The position numbers were made by a program, and so were the translations under genes. Below, piece after piece: positions 1 through 11,831 of a DNA stretch of 64,000 nucleotides. The notes under the pieces were generated by a model. The model was not told the DNA's origin, made no database searches, and saw nothing but the letters and a program-made list of their open reading frames with translations. Position 1 is the stretch's first letter. Every line of letters begins with the position of its first letter. This stretch comes from Philhelius pedissequus (Eukaryota > Arthropoda > Insecta > Diptera > Syrphidae), in NCBI GenBank assembly GCA_910595825.1, contig CAJVCO010000088.1:1-64000 (forward strand), given 5' to 3'.

Positions 1-14
1 AAAGTTTGATGGGT

Positions 15-51
15 CTAGGACGCATAGTTTAGCCGGAAAACGCGTTTAAAG
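15..51 (+). repeat. Internal direct repeat within the monomer, copy 1
   Basis: Positions 15-51 of the monomer align without gaps to positions 153-189, with 27 of 37 bases identical. The perfect core tagtttagccg lies at 25-35. The downstream part keeps the order aaa, cg, ttt, aag. Offset to the second copy is 138 bp (66 bp around the circular unit). This recurs in essentially every monomer and implies an old partial duplication inside the unit. At 25.1 kb the shared core appears to have served as an exchange point. Confidence 0.85.
38..47. other. Perfect 10-bp palindrome aaacgcgttt in each monomer
   Basis: The sequence aaacgcgttt is its own reverse complement and is preserved in nearly all copies. 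Rare exceptions include a C in the right arm at 15140 and 15956, and cac or cat variants near 18808, 19013, 44068, 55689 and 56099. It contains two CpGs and is the longest perfect palindrome I noticed in the unit. A binding role is possible but unproven. Confidence 0.8.
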
Positions 52-53
52 AT

Positions 54-85
54 AAAAATGTCCAATTTTTTTAAAATTAGTTTTT
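54..85. other. A/T-tract block of the monomer
   Basis: This block has an A5 run (54-58), T7 into A4 (66-76) and T5 (81-85), separated only by short mixed stretches. Tract centres are roughly 13 bp apart, which could give some curvature but is not strict helical phasing. Most small length variants of the array fall in these homopolymers, for example T8 at about 2310 and loss of one A at 60417, 60826 and 61027. Confidence 0.6.
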
Positions 86-152
86 CGTGTCATTCGTTAC
101 ATGGATTAAAAGGTGGCAGTTCCAAGATCACGAATATATAATTTTTAAGTCG

Positions 153-189
153 CTGGGGCAAGTAGTTTAGCCGCAAATCGAATTTTAAG
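153..189 (+). repeat. Internal direct repeat within the monomer, copy 2
   Basis: Partner of the 15-51 segment, with the perfect core tagtttagccg at 163-173. It contains the GC-richest stretch of the unit (ctggggc, 153-159) and ends just after the domain-diagnostic site 187. Confidence 0.85.
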
Positions 190-3061
190 GGACAGGAAAA
201 GTGTAAAGTTTGATGGGTCTAGGACGCATAGTTTAGCCGGAAAACGCGTTTTAAAGATAAAAATGTCCAATTTTCTTAAAATTAGTTTTTCGTGTCATTC
301 GTTACATGGATTAAAAGGTGGCAGTTCCAAGATCACGAATATATAATTTTTAAGTCGCTGGGGCAAGTAGTTTAGCCGCAAATCGAATTTTAAGGGACAG
401 GAAAAGTGTAAAGTTTGATGGGTCTAGGACGCATAGTTTAGCCGGAAAACGCGTTTAAAGATAAAAATGTCCAATTTTTTTAAAATTAGTTTTTCGTGTC
501 ATTCGTTACATGGATTAAAAGGTGGCAGTTCCAAGATCACGAATATATAATTTTTAAGTCGCTGGGGCAAGTAGTTTAGCCGCAAATCGAATTTTAAGGG
601 ACAGAAAAAGTGTAAAGTTTGATGGGTCTAGGACGCATAGTTTAGCCGGAAAACGCGTTTAAAGATAAAAATGTCCAATTTTTTTAAAATTAGTTTTTCG
701 TGTCATTCGTTACATGGATTAAAAGGTGGCAGTTCCAAGATCACGAATATATAATTTTTAAGTCGCTGGGGCAAGTAGTTTAGCCGCAAATCGAATTTTA
801 AGGGACAGGAAAAGTGTAAAGTTTGATGGGTCTAGGACGCATAGTTTAGCCGGAAAACGCGTTTAAAGATAAAAATGTCCAATTTTTTTAAAATTAGTTT
901 TTCGTGTCATTCGTTACATGGATTAAAAGGTGGCAGTTCCAAGATCACGAATATTAATTTTTAAGTCGCTGGGGCAAGTAGTTTAGCCGCAAATCGAATT
1001 TTAAGGGACAGAAAAAGTGTAAAGTTTGATGGGTCTAGGACGCATAGTTTAGCCGGAAAACGCGTTTAAAGATAAAAATGTCCAATTTTTTTAAAATTAG
1101 TTTTTCGTGTCATTCGTTACATGGATTAAAAGGTGGCAGTTCCAAGATCACGAATATATAATTTTTAAGTCGCTGGGGCAAGTAGTTTAGCCGCAAATCG
1201 AATTTTAAGGGACAGAAAAAGTGTAAAGTTTGATGGGTCTAGGACGCATAGTTTAGCCGGAAAACGCGTTTAAAGATAAAAATGTCCAATTTTTTTAAAA
1301 TTAGTTTTTCGTGTCATTCGTTACATGGATTAAAAGGTGGCAGTTCCAAGATCACGAATATATAATTTTTAAGTCGCTGGGGCTAGTAGTTTAGCCGCAA
1401 ATCGAATTTTAAGGGACAGGAAAAGTGTAAAGTTTGATGGGTCTAGGACGCATAGTTTAGCCGGAAAACGCGTTTAAAGATAAAAATGTCCAATTTTTTT
1501 AAAATTAGTTTTTCGTGTCATTCGTTACATGGATTAAAAGGTGGCAGTTCCAAGATCACGAATATATAATTTTTAAGTCGCTGGGGCAAGTAGTTTAGCC
1601 GCAAATCGAATTTTAAGGGACAGAAAAAGTGTAAAGTTTGATGGGTCTAGGACGCATAGTTTAGCCGGAAAACGCGTTTAAAGATAAAAATGTCCAATTT
1701 TTTTAAAATTAGTTTTTCGTGTCATTCGTTACATGGATTAAAAGGTGGCAGTTCCAAGATCACGAATATATAATTTTTAAGTCGCTGGGGCAAGTAGTTT
1801 AGCCGCAAATCGAATTTTAAGGGACAGGAAAAGTGTAAAGTTTGATGGGTCTAGGACGCATAGTTTAGCCGGAAAACGCGTTTAAAGATAAAAATGTCCA
1901 ATTTTTTTAAAATTAGTTTTTCGTGTCATTCGTTACATGGATTAAAAGGTGGCAGTTCCAAGATCACGAATATATAATTTTTAAGTCGCTGGGGCAAGTA
2001 GTTTAGCCGCAAATCGAATTTTAAGGGACAGAAAAAGTGTAAAGTTTGATGGGTCTAGGACGCATAGTTTAGCCGGAAAACGCGTTTAAAGATAAAAATG
2101 TCCAATTTTTTTAAAATTAGTTTTTCGTCTCATTCGTTACATGGATTAAAAGGTGGCAGTTCCAAGATCACGAATATATAATTTTTAAGTCGCTGGGGCA
2201 AGTAGTTTAGCCGCAAATCGAATTTTAAGGGACAGGAAAAGTGTAAAGTTTGATGGGTCTAGGACGCATAGTTTAGCCGGAAAACGCGTTTAAAGATAAA
2301 AATGTCCAATTTTTTTTAAAATTAGTTTTTCGTGTCATTCGTTACATGGATTAAAAGGTGGCAGTTCCAAGATCACGAATATATAATTTTTAAGTCGCTT
2401 GGGCAAGTAGTTTAGCCGCAAATCGAATTTTAAGGGACAGGAAAAGTGTAAAGTTTGATGGGTCTAGGACGCATAGTTTAGCCGGAAAACGCGTTTAAAG
2501 ATAAAAATGTCCAATTTTTTTAAAATTAGTTTTTCGTGTCATTCGTTACATGGATTAAAAGGTGGCAGTTCCAAGATCACGAATATATAATTTTTAAGTC
2601 GCTGGGGCAAGTAGTTTAGCCGCAAATCGAATTTTAAGGGACAGAAAAAGTGTAAAGTTTGATGGGTCTAGGACGCATAGTTTAGCCGGAAAACGCGTTT
2701 AAAGATAAAAATGTCCAATTTTTTTAAAATTAGTTTTTCGTGTCATCGTTACATGGATTAAAAGTTGGCAGTTCCAAGATCACGAATATATAATTTTTAA
2801 GTCGCTGGGGCAAGTAGTTTAGCCGCAAATCGAATTTTAAGGGACAGGAAAAGTGTAAAGTTTGATGGGTCTAGGACGCATAGTTTAGCCGGAAAACGCG
2901 TTTAAAGATAAAAAATGTCCAATTTTTTTAAAATTAGTTTTTCGTGTCATTCGATACATGGATTAAAAGGTGGCAGTTCCAAGATCACGAATATATAATT
3001 TTTAAGTCGCTGGGGCAAGTAGTTTAGCCGCAAATCGAATTTTAAGGGACAGAAAAAGTGT

Positions 3062-5509
3062 AAAGTTTGATGGGTCTAGGACGCATAGTTTAGCCGGAAA
3101 ACGCGTTTAAAGATAAAAACGTCCAATTTTTTTAAAATTAGTTTTTCGTGTCATTCGTTACATGGATTAAAAGGTGGCAGTTCCAAGATCACGAATATAT
3201 AATTTTTAAGTCGCTGGGGCAAGTAGTTTAGCCGCAAATCGAATTTTAAGGGGCAGAAAAAGTGTAAAGTTTGATGGGTCTAGGACGCATAGTTTAGCCG
3301 GAAAACGCGTTTAAAGATAAAAATGTCCAATTTTTTTAAAATTAGTTTTTCATGTCATTCGTTACATGGATTAAAAGGTGGCAGTTCCAAGATCACGAAT
3401 ATATAATTTTTAAGTCGCTGGGGCAAGTAGTTTAGCCGCAAATCGAATTTTAAGGGACAGAAAAAGTGTAAAGTTTGATGGGTCTAGGACGCATAGTTTA
3501 GCCGGAAAACGCGTTTAAAGATAAAAATGTCCAATTTTTTTAAAATTAGTTTTTCGTGTCATTCGTTACATGGATTAAAAGGTGGCAGTTCCAAGATCAC
3601 GAATATATAATTTTTAAGTCGCTGGGGCAAGTAGTTTAGCCGCAAATCGAATTTTAAGGGACAGAAAAAGTGTAAAGTTTGATGGGTCTAGGACGCATAG
3701 TTTAGCCGGAAAACGCGTTTAAAGATAAAAATGTCCAATTTTTTTAAAATTAGTTTTTCGTGTCATTCGTTACATGGATTAAGAGGTTGCAGTTCCAAGA
3801 TCACGAATATATAATTTTTAAGTCGCTGGGGCAAGTAGTTTAGCCGCAAATCGAATTTTAAGGGACAGGAAAAGTGTAAAGTTTGATGGGTCTAGGACGC
3901 ATAGTTTAGCCGGAAAACGCGTTTAAAGATAAAAATGTCCAATTTTTTTAAAATTAGTTTTTCGTGTCATTCGTTACATGGATTAAAAGGTGGCAGTTCC
4001 AAGATCACGAATATATAATTTTTAAGTCGCTGGGGCAAGTAGTTTAGCCGCAAATCGAATTTTAAGGGACAGGAAAAGTGTAAAGTTTGATGGGTCTAGG
4101 ACGCATAGTTTAGCCGGAAAACGCGTTTAAAGATAAAAATGTCCAATTTTTTTAAAATTAGTTTTTCGTGTCATTCGTTACATGGATTAAAAGGTGGCAG
4201 TTCCAAGATCACGAATATATAATTTTTAAGTCGCTGGGGCAAGTAGTTTAGCCGCAAATCGAATTTTAAGGGACAGGAAAAGTGTAAAGTTTGATGGGTC
4301 TAGGACGCATAGCTTAGCCGGAAAACGCGTTTAAAGATAAAAATGTCCAATTTTTTTAAAATTAGTTTTTCGTGTCGTTCGTTACATGGATTAAAAGGTG
4401 GCAGTTCCAAGATCACGAATATATAATTTTTAAGTCGCTGGGGCAAGTAGTTTAGCCGCAAATCGAATTTTAAGGGACAGGAAAAGTGTAAAGTTTGATG
4501 GGTCTAGGACGCATAGTTTAGCCGGAAAACGCGTTTAAAGATAAAAATGTCCAATTTTTTTAAAATTAGTTTTTCGTGTCATTCGTAACATGGATTAAAA
4601 GGTGGCAGTTCCAAGATCACGAATATATAATTTTTAAGTCGCTGGGGCAAGTAGTTTAGCCGCAAATCGAATTTTAAGGGACAGAAAAAGTGTAAAGTTT
4701 GATGGGTCTAGGACGCATAGTTTAGCCGGAAAACGCGTTTAAAGATAAAAATGTCCAATTTTTTTAAAATTAGTTTTTCGTGTCATTCGTTACATGGATT
4801 AAAAGGTGGCAGTTCCAAGATCACGAATATATAATTTTTAAGTCGCTGGGGCAAGTAGTTTAGCCGCAAATCGAATTTTAAGGGACAGAAAAAGTGTAAA
4901 GTTTGATGGGTCTAGGACGCATAGTTTAGCCGGAAAACGCGTTTAAAGATAAAAATGTCCAATTTTTTTAAAATTGGTTTTTCGTGTCATTCGTTACATG
5001 GATTAAAAGGTGGCAGTTCCAAGATCACGAATATATAATTTTTAAGTCGCTGGGGCAAGTAGTTTAGCCGCAAATCGAATTTTAAGGGACAGGAAAAGTG
5101 TAAAGTTTGATGGGTCTAGGACGCATAGTTTAGCCGGAAAACGCGTTTAAAGATAAAAATGTCCAATTTTTTTAAAATTAGTTTTTCGTGTCATTCGTTA
5201 CATGGATTAAAAGGTGGCAGTTCCAAGATCACGAATATATAATTTTTAAGTCGCTGGGGCAAGTAGTTTAGCCGCAAATCGAATTTTAAGGGACAGGAAA
5301 AGTGTAAAGTTTGATGGGTCTAGGACGCATAGTTTAGCCGGAAAACGCGTTTAAAGATAAAAATGTCCAATTTTTTTAAAATTAGTTTTTCGTGTCATTC
5401 GTTACATGGATTAAAAGGTGGCAGTTCCAAGATCACGAATATATAATTTTTAAGTCGCTGGGGCAAGTAGTTTAGCCGCAAATCGAATTTTAAGGGACAG
5501 AAAAAGTGT
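3062..5509 (+). repeat. Higher-order block, copy 1 (12 monomers, 2448 bp)
   Basis: The block is marked by rare variants: T59C at 3120, A192G near 3251, G87A at 3352, A110G with G115T at 3783-3787, T28C at 4313, T98A at 4587 and A79G at 4976. All recur in the next block, at an offset of exactly 2448 bp for the early ones and 2652 bp for the later ones. The position-196 G/A string also matches once one monomer is inserted. A92G at about 4377 is private to this copy. Confidence 0.93.
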
Positions 5510-8161
5510 AAAGTTTGATGGGTCTAGGACGCATAGTTTAGCCGGAAAACGCGTTTAAAGATAAAAACGTCCAATTTTTTTAAAATTAGTTTTTCGTGTC
5601 ATTCGTTACATGGATTAAAAGGTGGCAGTTCCAAGATCACGAATATATAATTTTTAAGTCGCTGGGGCAAGTAGTTTAGCCGCAAATCGAATTTTAAGGG
5701 GCAGAAAAAGTGTAAAGTTTGATGGGTCTAGGACGCATAGTTTAGCCGGAAAACGCGTTTAAAGATAAAAATGTCCAATTTTTTTAAAATTAGTTTTTCA
5801 TGTCATTCGTTACATGGATTAAAAGGTGGCAGTTCCAAGATCACGAATATATAATTTTTAAGTCGCTGGGGCAAGTAGTTTAGCCGCAAATCGAATTTTA
5901 AGGGACAGAAAAAGTGTAAAGTTTGATGGGTCTAGGACGCATAGTTTAGCCGGAAAACGCGTTTAAAGATAAAAATGTCCAATTTTTTTAAAATTAGTTT
6001 TTCGTGTCATTCGTTACATGGATTAAAAGGTGGCAGTTCCAAGATCACGAATATATAATTTTTAAGTCGCTGGGGCAAGTAGTTTAGCCGCAAATCGAAT
6101 TTTAAGGGACAGAAAAAGTGTAAAGTTTGATGGGTCTAGGACGCATAGTTTAGCCGGAAAACGCGTTTAAAGATAAAAATGTCCAATTTTTTTAAAATTA
6201 GTTTTTCGTGTCATTCGTTACATGGATTAAGAGGTTGCAGTTCCAAGATCACGAATATATAATTTTTAAGTCGCTGGGGCAAGTAGTTTAGCCGCAAATC
6301 GAATTTTAAGGGACAGGAAAAGTGTAAAGTTTGATGGGTCTAGGACGCATAGTTTAGCCGGAAAACGCGTTTAAAGATAAAAATGTCCAATTTTTTTAAA
6401 ATTAGTTTTTCGTGTCATTCGTTACATGGATTAAAAGGTGGCAGTTCCAAGATCACGAATATATAATTTTTAAGTCGCTGGGGCAAGTAGTTTAGCCGCA
6501 AATCGAATTTTAAGGGACAGGAAAAGTGTAAAGTTTGATGGGTCTAGGACGCATAGTTTAGCCGGAAAACGCGTTTAAAGATAAAAATGTCCAATTTTTT
6601 TAAAATTAGTTTTTCGTGTCATTCGTTACATGGATTAAAAGGTGGCAGTTCCAAGATCACGAATATATAATTTTTAAGTCGCTGGGGCAAGTAGTTTAGC
6701 CGCAAATCGAATTTTAAGGGACAGAAAAAGTGTAAAGTTTGATGGGTCTAGGACGCATAGTTTAGCCGGAAAACGCGTTTAAAGATAAAAATGTCCAATT
6801 TTTTTAAAATTAGTTTTTCGTGTCATTCGTTACATGGATTAAAAGGTGGCAGTTCCAAGATCACGAATATATAATTTTTAAGTCGCTGGGGCAAGTAGTT
6901 TAGCCGCAAATCGAATTTTAAGGGACAGGAAAAGTGTAAAGTTTGATGGGTCTAGGACGCATAGCTTAGCCGGAAAACGCGTTTAAAGATAAAAATGTCC
7001 AATTTTTTTAAAATTAGTTTTTCGTGTCATTCGTTACATGGATTAAAAGGTGGCAGTTCCAAGATCACGAATATATAATTTTTAAGTCGCTGGGGCAAGT
7101 AGTTTAGCCGCAAATCGAATTTTAAGGGACAGGAAAAGTGTAAAGTTTGATGGGTCTAGGACGCATAGTTTAGCCGGAAAACGCGTTTAAAGATAAAAAT
7201 GTCCAATTTTTTTAAAATTAGTTTTTCGTGTCATTCGTAACATGGATTAAAAGGTGGCAGTTCCAAGATCACGAATATATAATTTTTAAGTCGCTGGGGC
7301 AAGTAGTTTAGCCGCAAATCGAATTTTAAGGGACAGAAAAAGTGTAAAGTTTGATGGGTCTAGGACGCATAGTTTAGCCGGAAAACGCGTTTAAAGATAA
7401 AAATGTCCAATTTTTTTAAAATTAGTTTTTCGTGTCATTCGTTACATGGATTAAAAGGTGGCAGTTCCAAGATCACGAATATATAATTTTTAAGTCGCTG
7501 GGGCAAGTAGTTTAGCCGCAAATCGAATTTTAAGGGACAGAAAAAGTGTAAAGTTTGATGGGTCTAGGACGCATAGTTTAGCCGGAAAACGCGTTTAAAG
7601 ATAAAAATGTCCAATTTTTTTAAAATTGGTTTTTCGTGTCATTCGTTACATGGATTAAAAGGTGGCAGTTCCAAGATCACGAATATATAATTTTTAAGTC
7701 GCTGGGGCAAGTAGTTTAGCCGCAAATCGAATTTTAAGGGACAGGAAAAGTGTAAAGTTTGATGGGTCTAGGACGCATAGTTTAGCCGGAAAACGCGTTT
7801 AAAGATAAAAATGTCCAATTTTTTTAAAATTAGTTTTTCGTGTCATTCGTTACATGGATTAAAAGGTGGCAGTTCCAAGATCACGAATATATAATTTTTA
7901 AGTCGCTGGGGCAAGTAGTTTAGCCGCAAATCGAATTTTAAGGGACAGGAAAAGTGTAAAGTTTGATGGGTCTAGGACGCATAGTTTAGCCGGAAAACGC
8001 GTTTAAAGATAAAAATGTCCAATTTTTTTAAAATTAGTTTTTCGTGTCATTCGTTACATGGATTAAAAGGTGGCAGTTCCAAGATCACGAATATATAATT
8101 TTTAAGTCGCTGGGGCAAGTAGTTTAGCCGCAAATCGAATTTTAAGGGACAGAAAAAGTGT
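5510..8161 (+). repeat. Higher-order block, copy 2 (13 monomers, 2652 bp)
   Basis: Directly follows copy 1 and repeats its variants: T59C at 5568, A192G near 5701, G87A at 5800, A110G/G115T at 6231-6235, T28C at 6965, T98A at 7239 and A79G at 7628. The offset changes from 12 to 13 monomers between 6235 and 6965, so one extra monomer (with A196) lies there. Either it was gained here or one was lost from copy 1. Confidence 0.93.
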
Positions 8162-9793
8162 AAAGTTTGATGGGTCTAGGACGCATAGTTTAGCCGGAAA
8201 ACGCGTTTAAAGATAAAAATGTCCAATTTTTTTAAAATTAGTTTTTCGTGTCATTCGTTACATGGATTAAAAGGTGGCAGTTCCAAGATCACGAATATAT
8301 AATTTTTAAGTCGCTGGGGCAAGTAGTTTAGCCGCAAATCGAATTTTAAGGGACAGGAAAAGTGTAAAGTTTGATGGGTCTAGGACGCATAGTTTAGCCG
8401 GAAAACGCGTTTAAAGATAAAAATGTCCAATTTTTTTAAAATTAGTTTTTCGTGTCATTCGTTACATGGATTAAAAGGTGGCAGTTCCAAGATCACGAAT
8501 ATATAATTTTTAAGTCGCTGGGGCAAGTAGTTTAGCCGCAAATCGAATTTTAAGGGACAGAAAAAGTGTAAAGTTTGATGGGTCTAGGACGCATAGTTTA
8601 GCCGGAAAACGCGTTTAAAGATAAAAATGTCCAATTTTTTTAAAATTAGTTTTTCGTGTCATTCGTTACATGGATTAAAAGGTGGCAGTTCCAAGATCAC
8701 GAATATATAATTTTTAAGTCGCTGGGGCAAGTAGTTTAGCCGCAAATCGAATTTTAAGGGACAGGAAAAGTGTAAAGTTTGATGGGTCTAGGACGCATAG
8801 TTTAGCCGGAAAACGCGTTTAAAGATAAAAATGTCCAATTTTTTTAAAATTAGTTTTTCGTGTCATTCGTTACATGGATTAAAAGGTGGCAGTTCCAAGA
8901 TCACGAATATATAATTTTTAAGTCGCTGGGGCAAGTAGTTTAGCCGCAAATCGAATTTTAAGGGACAGGAAAAGTGTAAAGTTTGATGGGTCTAGGACGC
9001 ATAGTTTAGCCGGAAAACGCGTTTAAAGATAAAAATGTCCAATTTTTTTAAAATTAGTTTTTCGTGTCATTCGTTACATGGATTAAAAGGTGGCAGTTCC
9101 AAGATCACGAATATATAATTTTTAAGTCGCTGGGGCAAGTAGTTTAGCCGCAAATCGAATTTTAAGGGACAGGAAAAGTGTAAAGTTTGATGGGTCTAGG
9201 ACGCATAGTTTAGCCGGAAAACGCGTTTAAAGATAAAAATGTCCAATTTTTTTAAAATTAGTTTTTCGTGTCATTCGTTACATGGATTAAAAGGTGGCAG
9301 TTCCAAGATCACGAATATATAATTTTTAAGTCGCTGGGGCAAGTAGTTTAGCCGCAAATCGAATTTTAAGGGACAGAAAAAGTGTAAAGTTTGATGGGTC
9401 TAGGACGCATAGTTTAGCCGGAAAACGCGTTTAAAGATAAAAATGTCCAATTTTTTTAAAATTAGTTTTTCGTGTCATTCGTTACATGGATTAAAAGGTG
9501 GCAGTTCCAAGATCACGAATATATAATTTTTAAGTCGCTGGGGCAAGTAGTTTAGCCGCAAATCGAATTTTAAGGGACAGGAAAAGTGTAAAGTTTGATG
9601 GGTCTAGGACGCATAGTTTAGCCGGAAAACGCGTTTAAAGATAAAAATGTCCAATTTTTTTAAAATTAGTTTTTCGTGTCATTCGTTACATGGATTAAAA
9701 GGTGGCAGTTCCAAGATCACGAATATATAATTTTTAAGTCGCTGGGGCAAGTAGTTTAGCCGCAAATCGAATTTTAAGGGACAGAAAAAGTGT

Positions 9794-10813
9794 AAAGTTT
9801 TATGGGTCTAGGACGCATAGTTTAGCCGGAAAACGCGTTTAAAGATAAAAATGTCCAATTTTTTTAAAATTAGTTTTTCGTGTCATTCGTTACATGGATT
9901 TAAAGGTGGCAGTTCCAAGATCACGAATATATAATTTTTAAGTCGCTGGGGCAAGTAGTTTAGCCGCAAATCGAATTTTAAGGGACAGGAAAAGTGTAAA
10001 GTTTGATGGGTCTAGGACGCATAGTTTAGCCGGAAAACGCGTTTAAAGATAAAAAAGTCCAATTTTTTTAAAATTAGTTTTTCGTGTCATTCGTTACATG
10101 GATTAAAAGGTGGCAGTTCCAAGATCACGAATATATAATTTTTAAGTCGCTGGTTCAAGTAGTTTAGCCGCAAATCGAATTTTAAGGGACAGGAAAAGTG
10201 TAAAGTTTGATGGGTCTAGGACGCATAGTTTAGCCGGAAAACGCGTTTAAAGATAAAAATGTCCAATTTTTTTAAAATTAGTTTTTCGTGTCATTCGTTA
10301 CATGGATTAAAAGGTGGCAGTTCCAAGATCACGAATATATAATTTTTAAGTCGCTGGTTCAAGTAGTTTAGCCGCAAATCGAATTTTAAGGGACAGGAAA
10401 AGTGTAAAGTTTGATGGGTCTAGGACGCATAGTTTAGCCGGAAAACGCGTTTAAAGATAAAAATGTCCAATTTTTTTAAAATTAGTTTTTCGTGTCATTC
10501 GTTACATGGATTAAAAGGTGGCAGTTCCAAGATCACGAATATATAATTTTTAAGTCGCTGGGGCAAGTAGTTTAGCCGCAAATCGAATTTTAAGGGACAG
10601 GAAAAGTGTAAAGTTTGATGGGTCTAGGACGCATAGTTTAGCCGGAAAACGCGTTTAAAGATAAAAATGTCCAATTTTTTTAAAATTAGTTTTTCGTGTC
10701 ATTCGTTACATGGATTAAAAGGTGGCAGTTCCAAGATCACGAATATATAATTTTTAAGTCGCTGGGGCAAGTAGTTTAGCCGCAAATCGAATTTTAAGGG
10801 ACAGAAAAAGTGT
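9794..10813 (+). repeat. 5-monomer block, copy 1
   Basis: A108T at 9901 and the double change GG to TT at 157-158 (reading ctggttcaag) at 10154-10155 both recur 1020 bp downstream, which is 5 monomers. The ggttc form also occurs one monomer later at 10358, without an obvious partner in copy 2. Confidence 0.8.
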
Positions 10814-11831
10814 AAGGTTTGATGGGTCTAGGACGCATAGTTTAGCCGGAAAACGCGTTTAAAGATAAAAATGTCCAATTTTTTTAAAATTAGTTTTTCG
10901 TGTCATTCGTTACATGGATTTAAAGGTGGCAGTTCCAAGATCACGAATATATAATTTTTAAGTCGCTGGGGCAAGTAGTTTAGCCGCAAATCGAATTTTA
11001 AGGGACAGGAAAAGTGTAAAGTTTGATGGGTCTAGGACGCATAGTTTAGCCGGAAAACGCGTTTAAAGATAAAAATGTCCAATTTTTTTAAAATTAGTTT
11101 TTCGTGTCATTCGTTACATGGATTAAAAGGTGGCAGTTCCAAGATCACGAATATATAATTTTTAAGTCGCTGGTTCAAGTAGTTTAGCCGCAAATCGAAT
11201 TTTAAGGGACAGAAAAAGTGTAAAGTTTGATGGGTCTAGGACGCATAGTTTAGCCGGAAAACGCGTTTAAAGATAAAAATGTCCAATTTTTTAAAATTAG
11301 TTTTTCGTGTCATTCGTTACATGGATTAAAAGGTGGCAGTTCCAAGATCACGAATATATAATTTTTAAGTCGCTGGGCAAGTAGTTTAGCCGCAAATCGA
11401 ATTTTAAGGGACAGGAAAAGTGTAAAGTTTGATGGGTCTAGGACGCATAGTTTAGCCGGAAAACGCGTTTAAAGATAAAAATGTCCAATTTTTTTAAAAT
11501 TAGTTTTTCGTGTCATTCGTTACATGGATTAAAAGGTGGCAGTTCCAAGATCACGAATATATAATTTTTAAGTCGCTGGGGCAAGTAGTTTAGCCGCAAA
11601 TCGAATTTTAAGGGACAGGAAAAGTGTAAAGTTTGATGGGTCTAGGACGCATAGTTTAGCCGGAAAACGCGTTTAAAGATAAAAATGTCCAATTTTTTTA
11701 AAATTAGTTTTTCGTGTCATTCGTTAAATGGATTAAAAGGTGGCAGTTCCAAGATCACGAATATATAATTTTGAAGTCGCTGGGGCAAGTAGTTTAGCCG
11801 CAAATCGAATTTTAAGGGACAGAAAAAGTGT
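10814..11831 (+). repeat. 5-monomer block, copy 2
   Basis: Repeats A108T at 10921 and the ggttc change at 11174. It has lost two bases through one-base deletions near 11290 and 11377. The second deletion falls in the monomer that would correspond to the extra ggttc copy at 10358. Confidence 0.78.

Larger units (their letters stand above)
1..204 (+). repeat. Reference monomer (first full copy)
   Basis: This copy serves as the numbering reference. Landmarks by monomer position are: ctag at 15-18; first tagtttagccg at 25-35; palindrome aaacgcgttt at 38-47; a T7 run at 66-72 running into AAAA at 73-76; T5 at 81-85; gatc at 126-129; tatata at 135-140; a GC-rich stretch cgctggggc at 151-159; second tagtttagccg at 163-173; and the two main variable sites at 187 (A or T) and 196 (G or A). 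There are 10 CpG sites. All six frames are closed: forward stops occur at 7, 30 and 47 among others, and reverse stops at 15, 29 and 46 among others. The longest ATG-started frame is 27 codons (58-138). The unit therefore looks non-coding. Confidence 0.97.

Noticed and set aside
92..108. CENP-B-box-like sequence at attcgttacatgg
   Set aside because: It matches ttcg and the central A, but the required cggg part is absent, so it does not meet the box consensus.
84..135. Weak inverted repeats (ttcgtg 84-89 with cacgaa 129-134; attcgt 92-97 with acgaat 130-135; ttaaaatt 71-78 with aattttaa 181-188)
   Set aside because: Stems of 6-8 bp with long loops in AT-rich DNA are expected by chance and compete with one another.
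58..138. Recurring ATG-started 27-codon frame in each monomer (and similar short frames on the other strand)
   Set aside because: It is short, lies in AT-rich repeat, shows no codon-like variation pattern, and all six frames are stopped within each 204-bp unit.
10150..10162. RNA polymerase III B-box-like ggttcaagtag in the ggttc variant copies (10154, 10358, 11174)
   Set aside because: It arises by a two-base change in three copies only, misses the conserved late C, and no paired A box or tRNA-like fold was seen.
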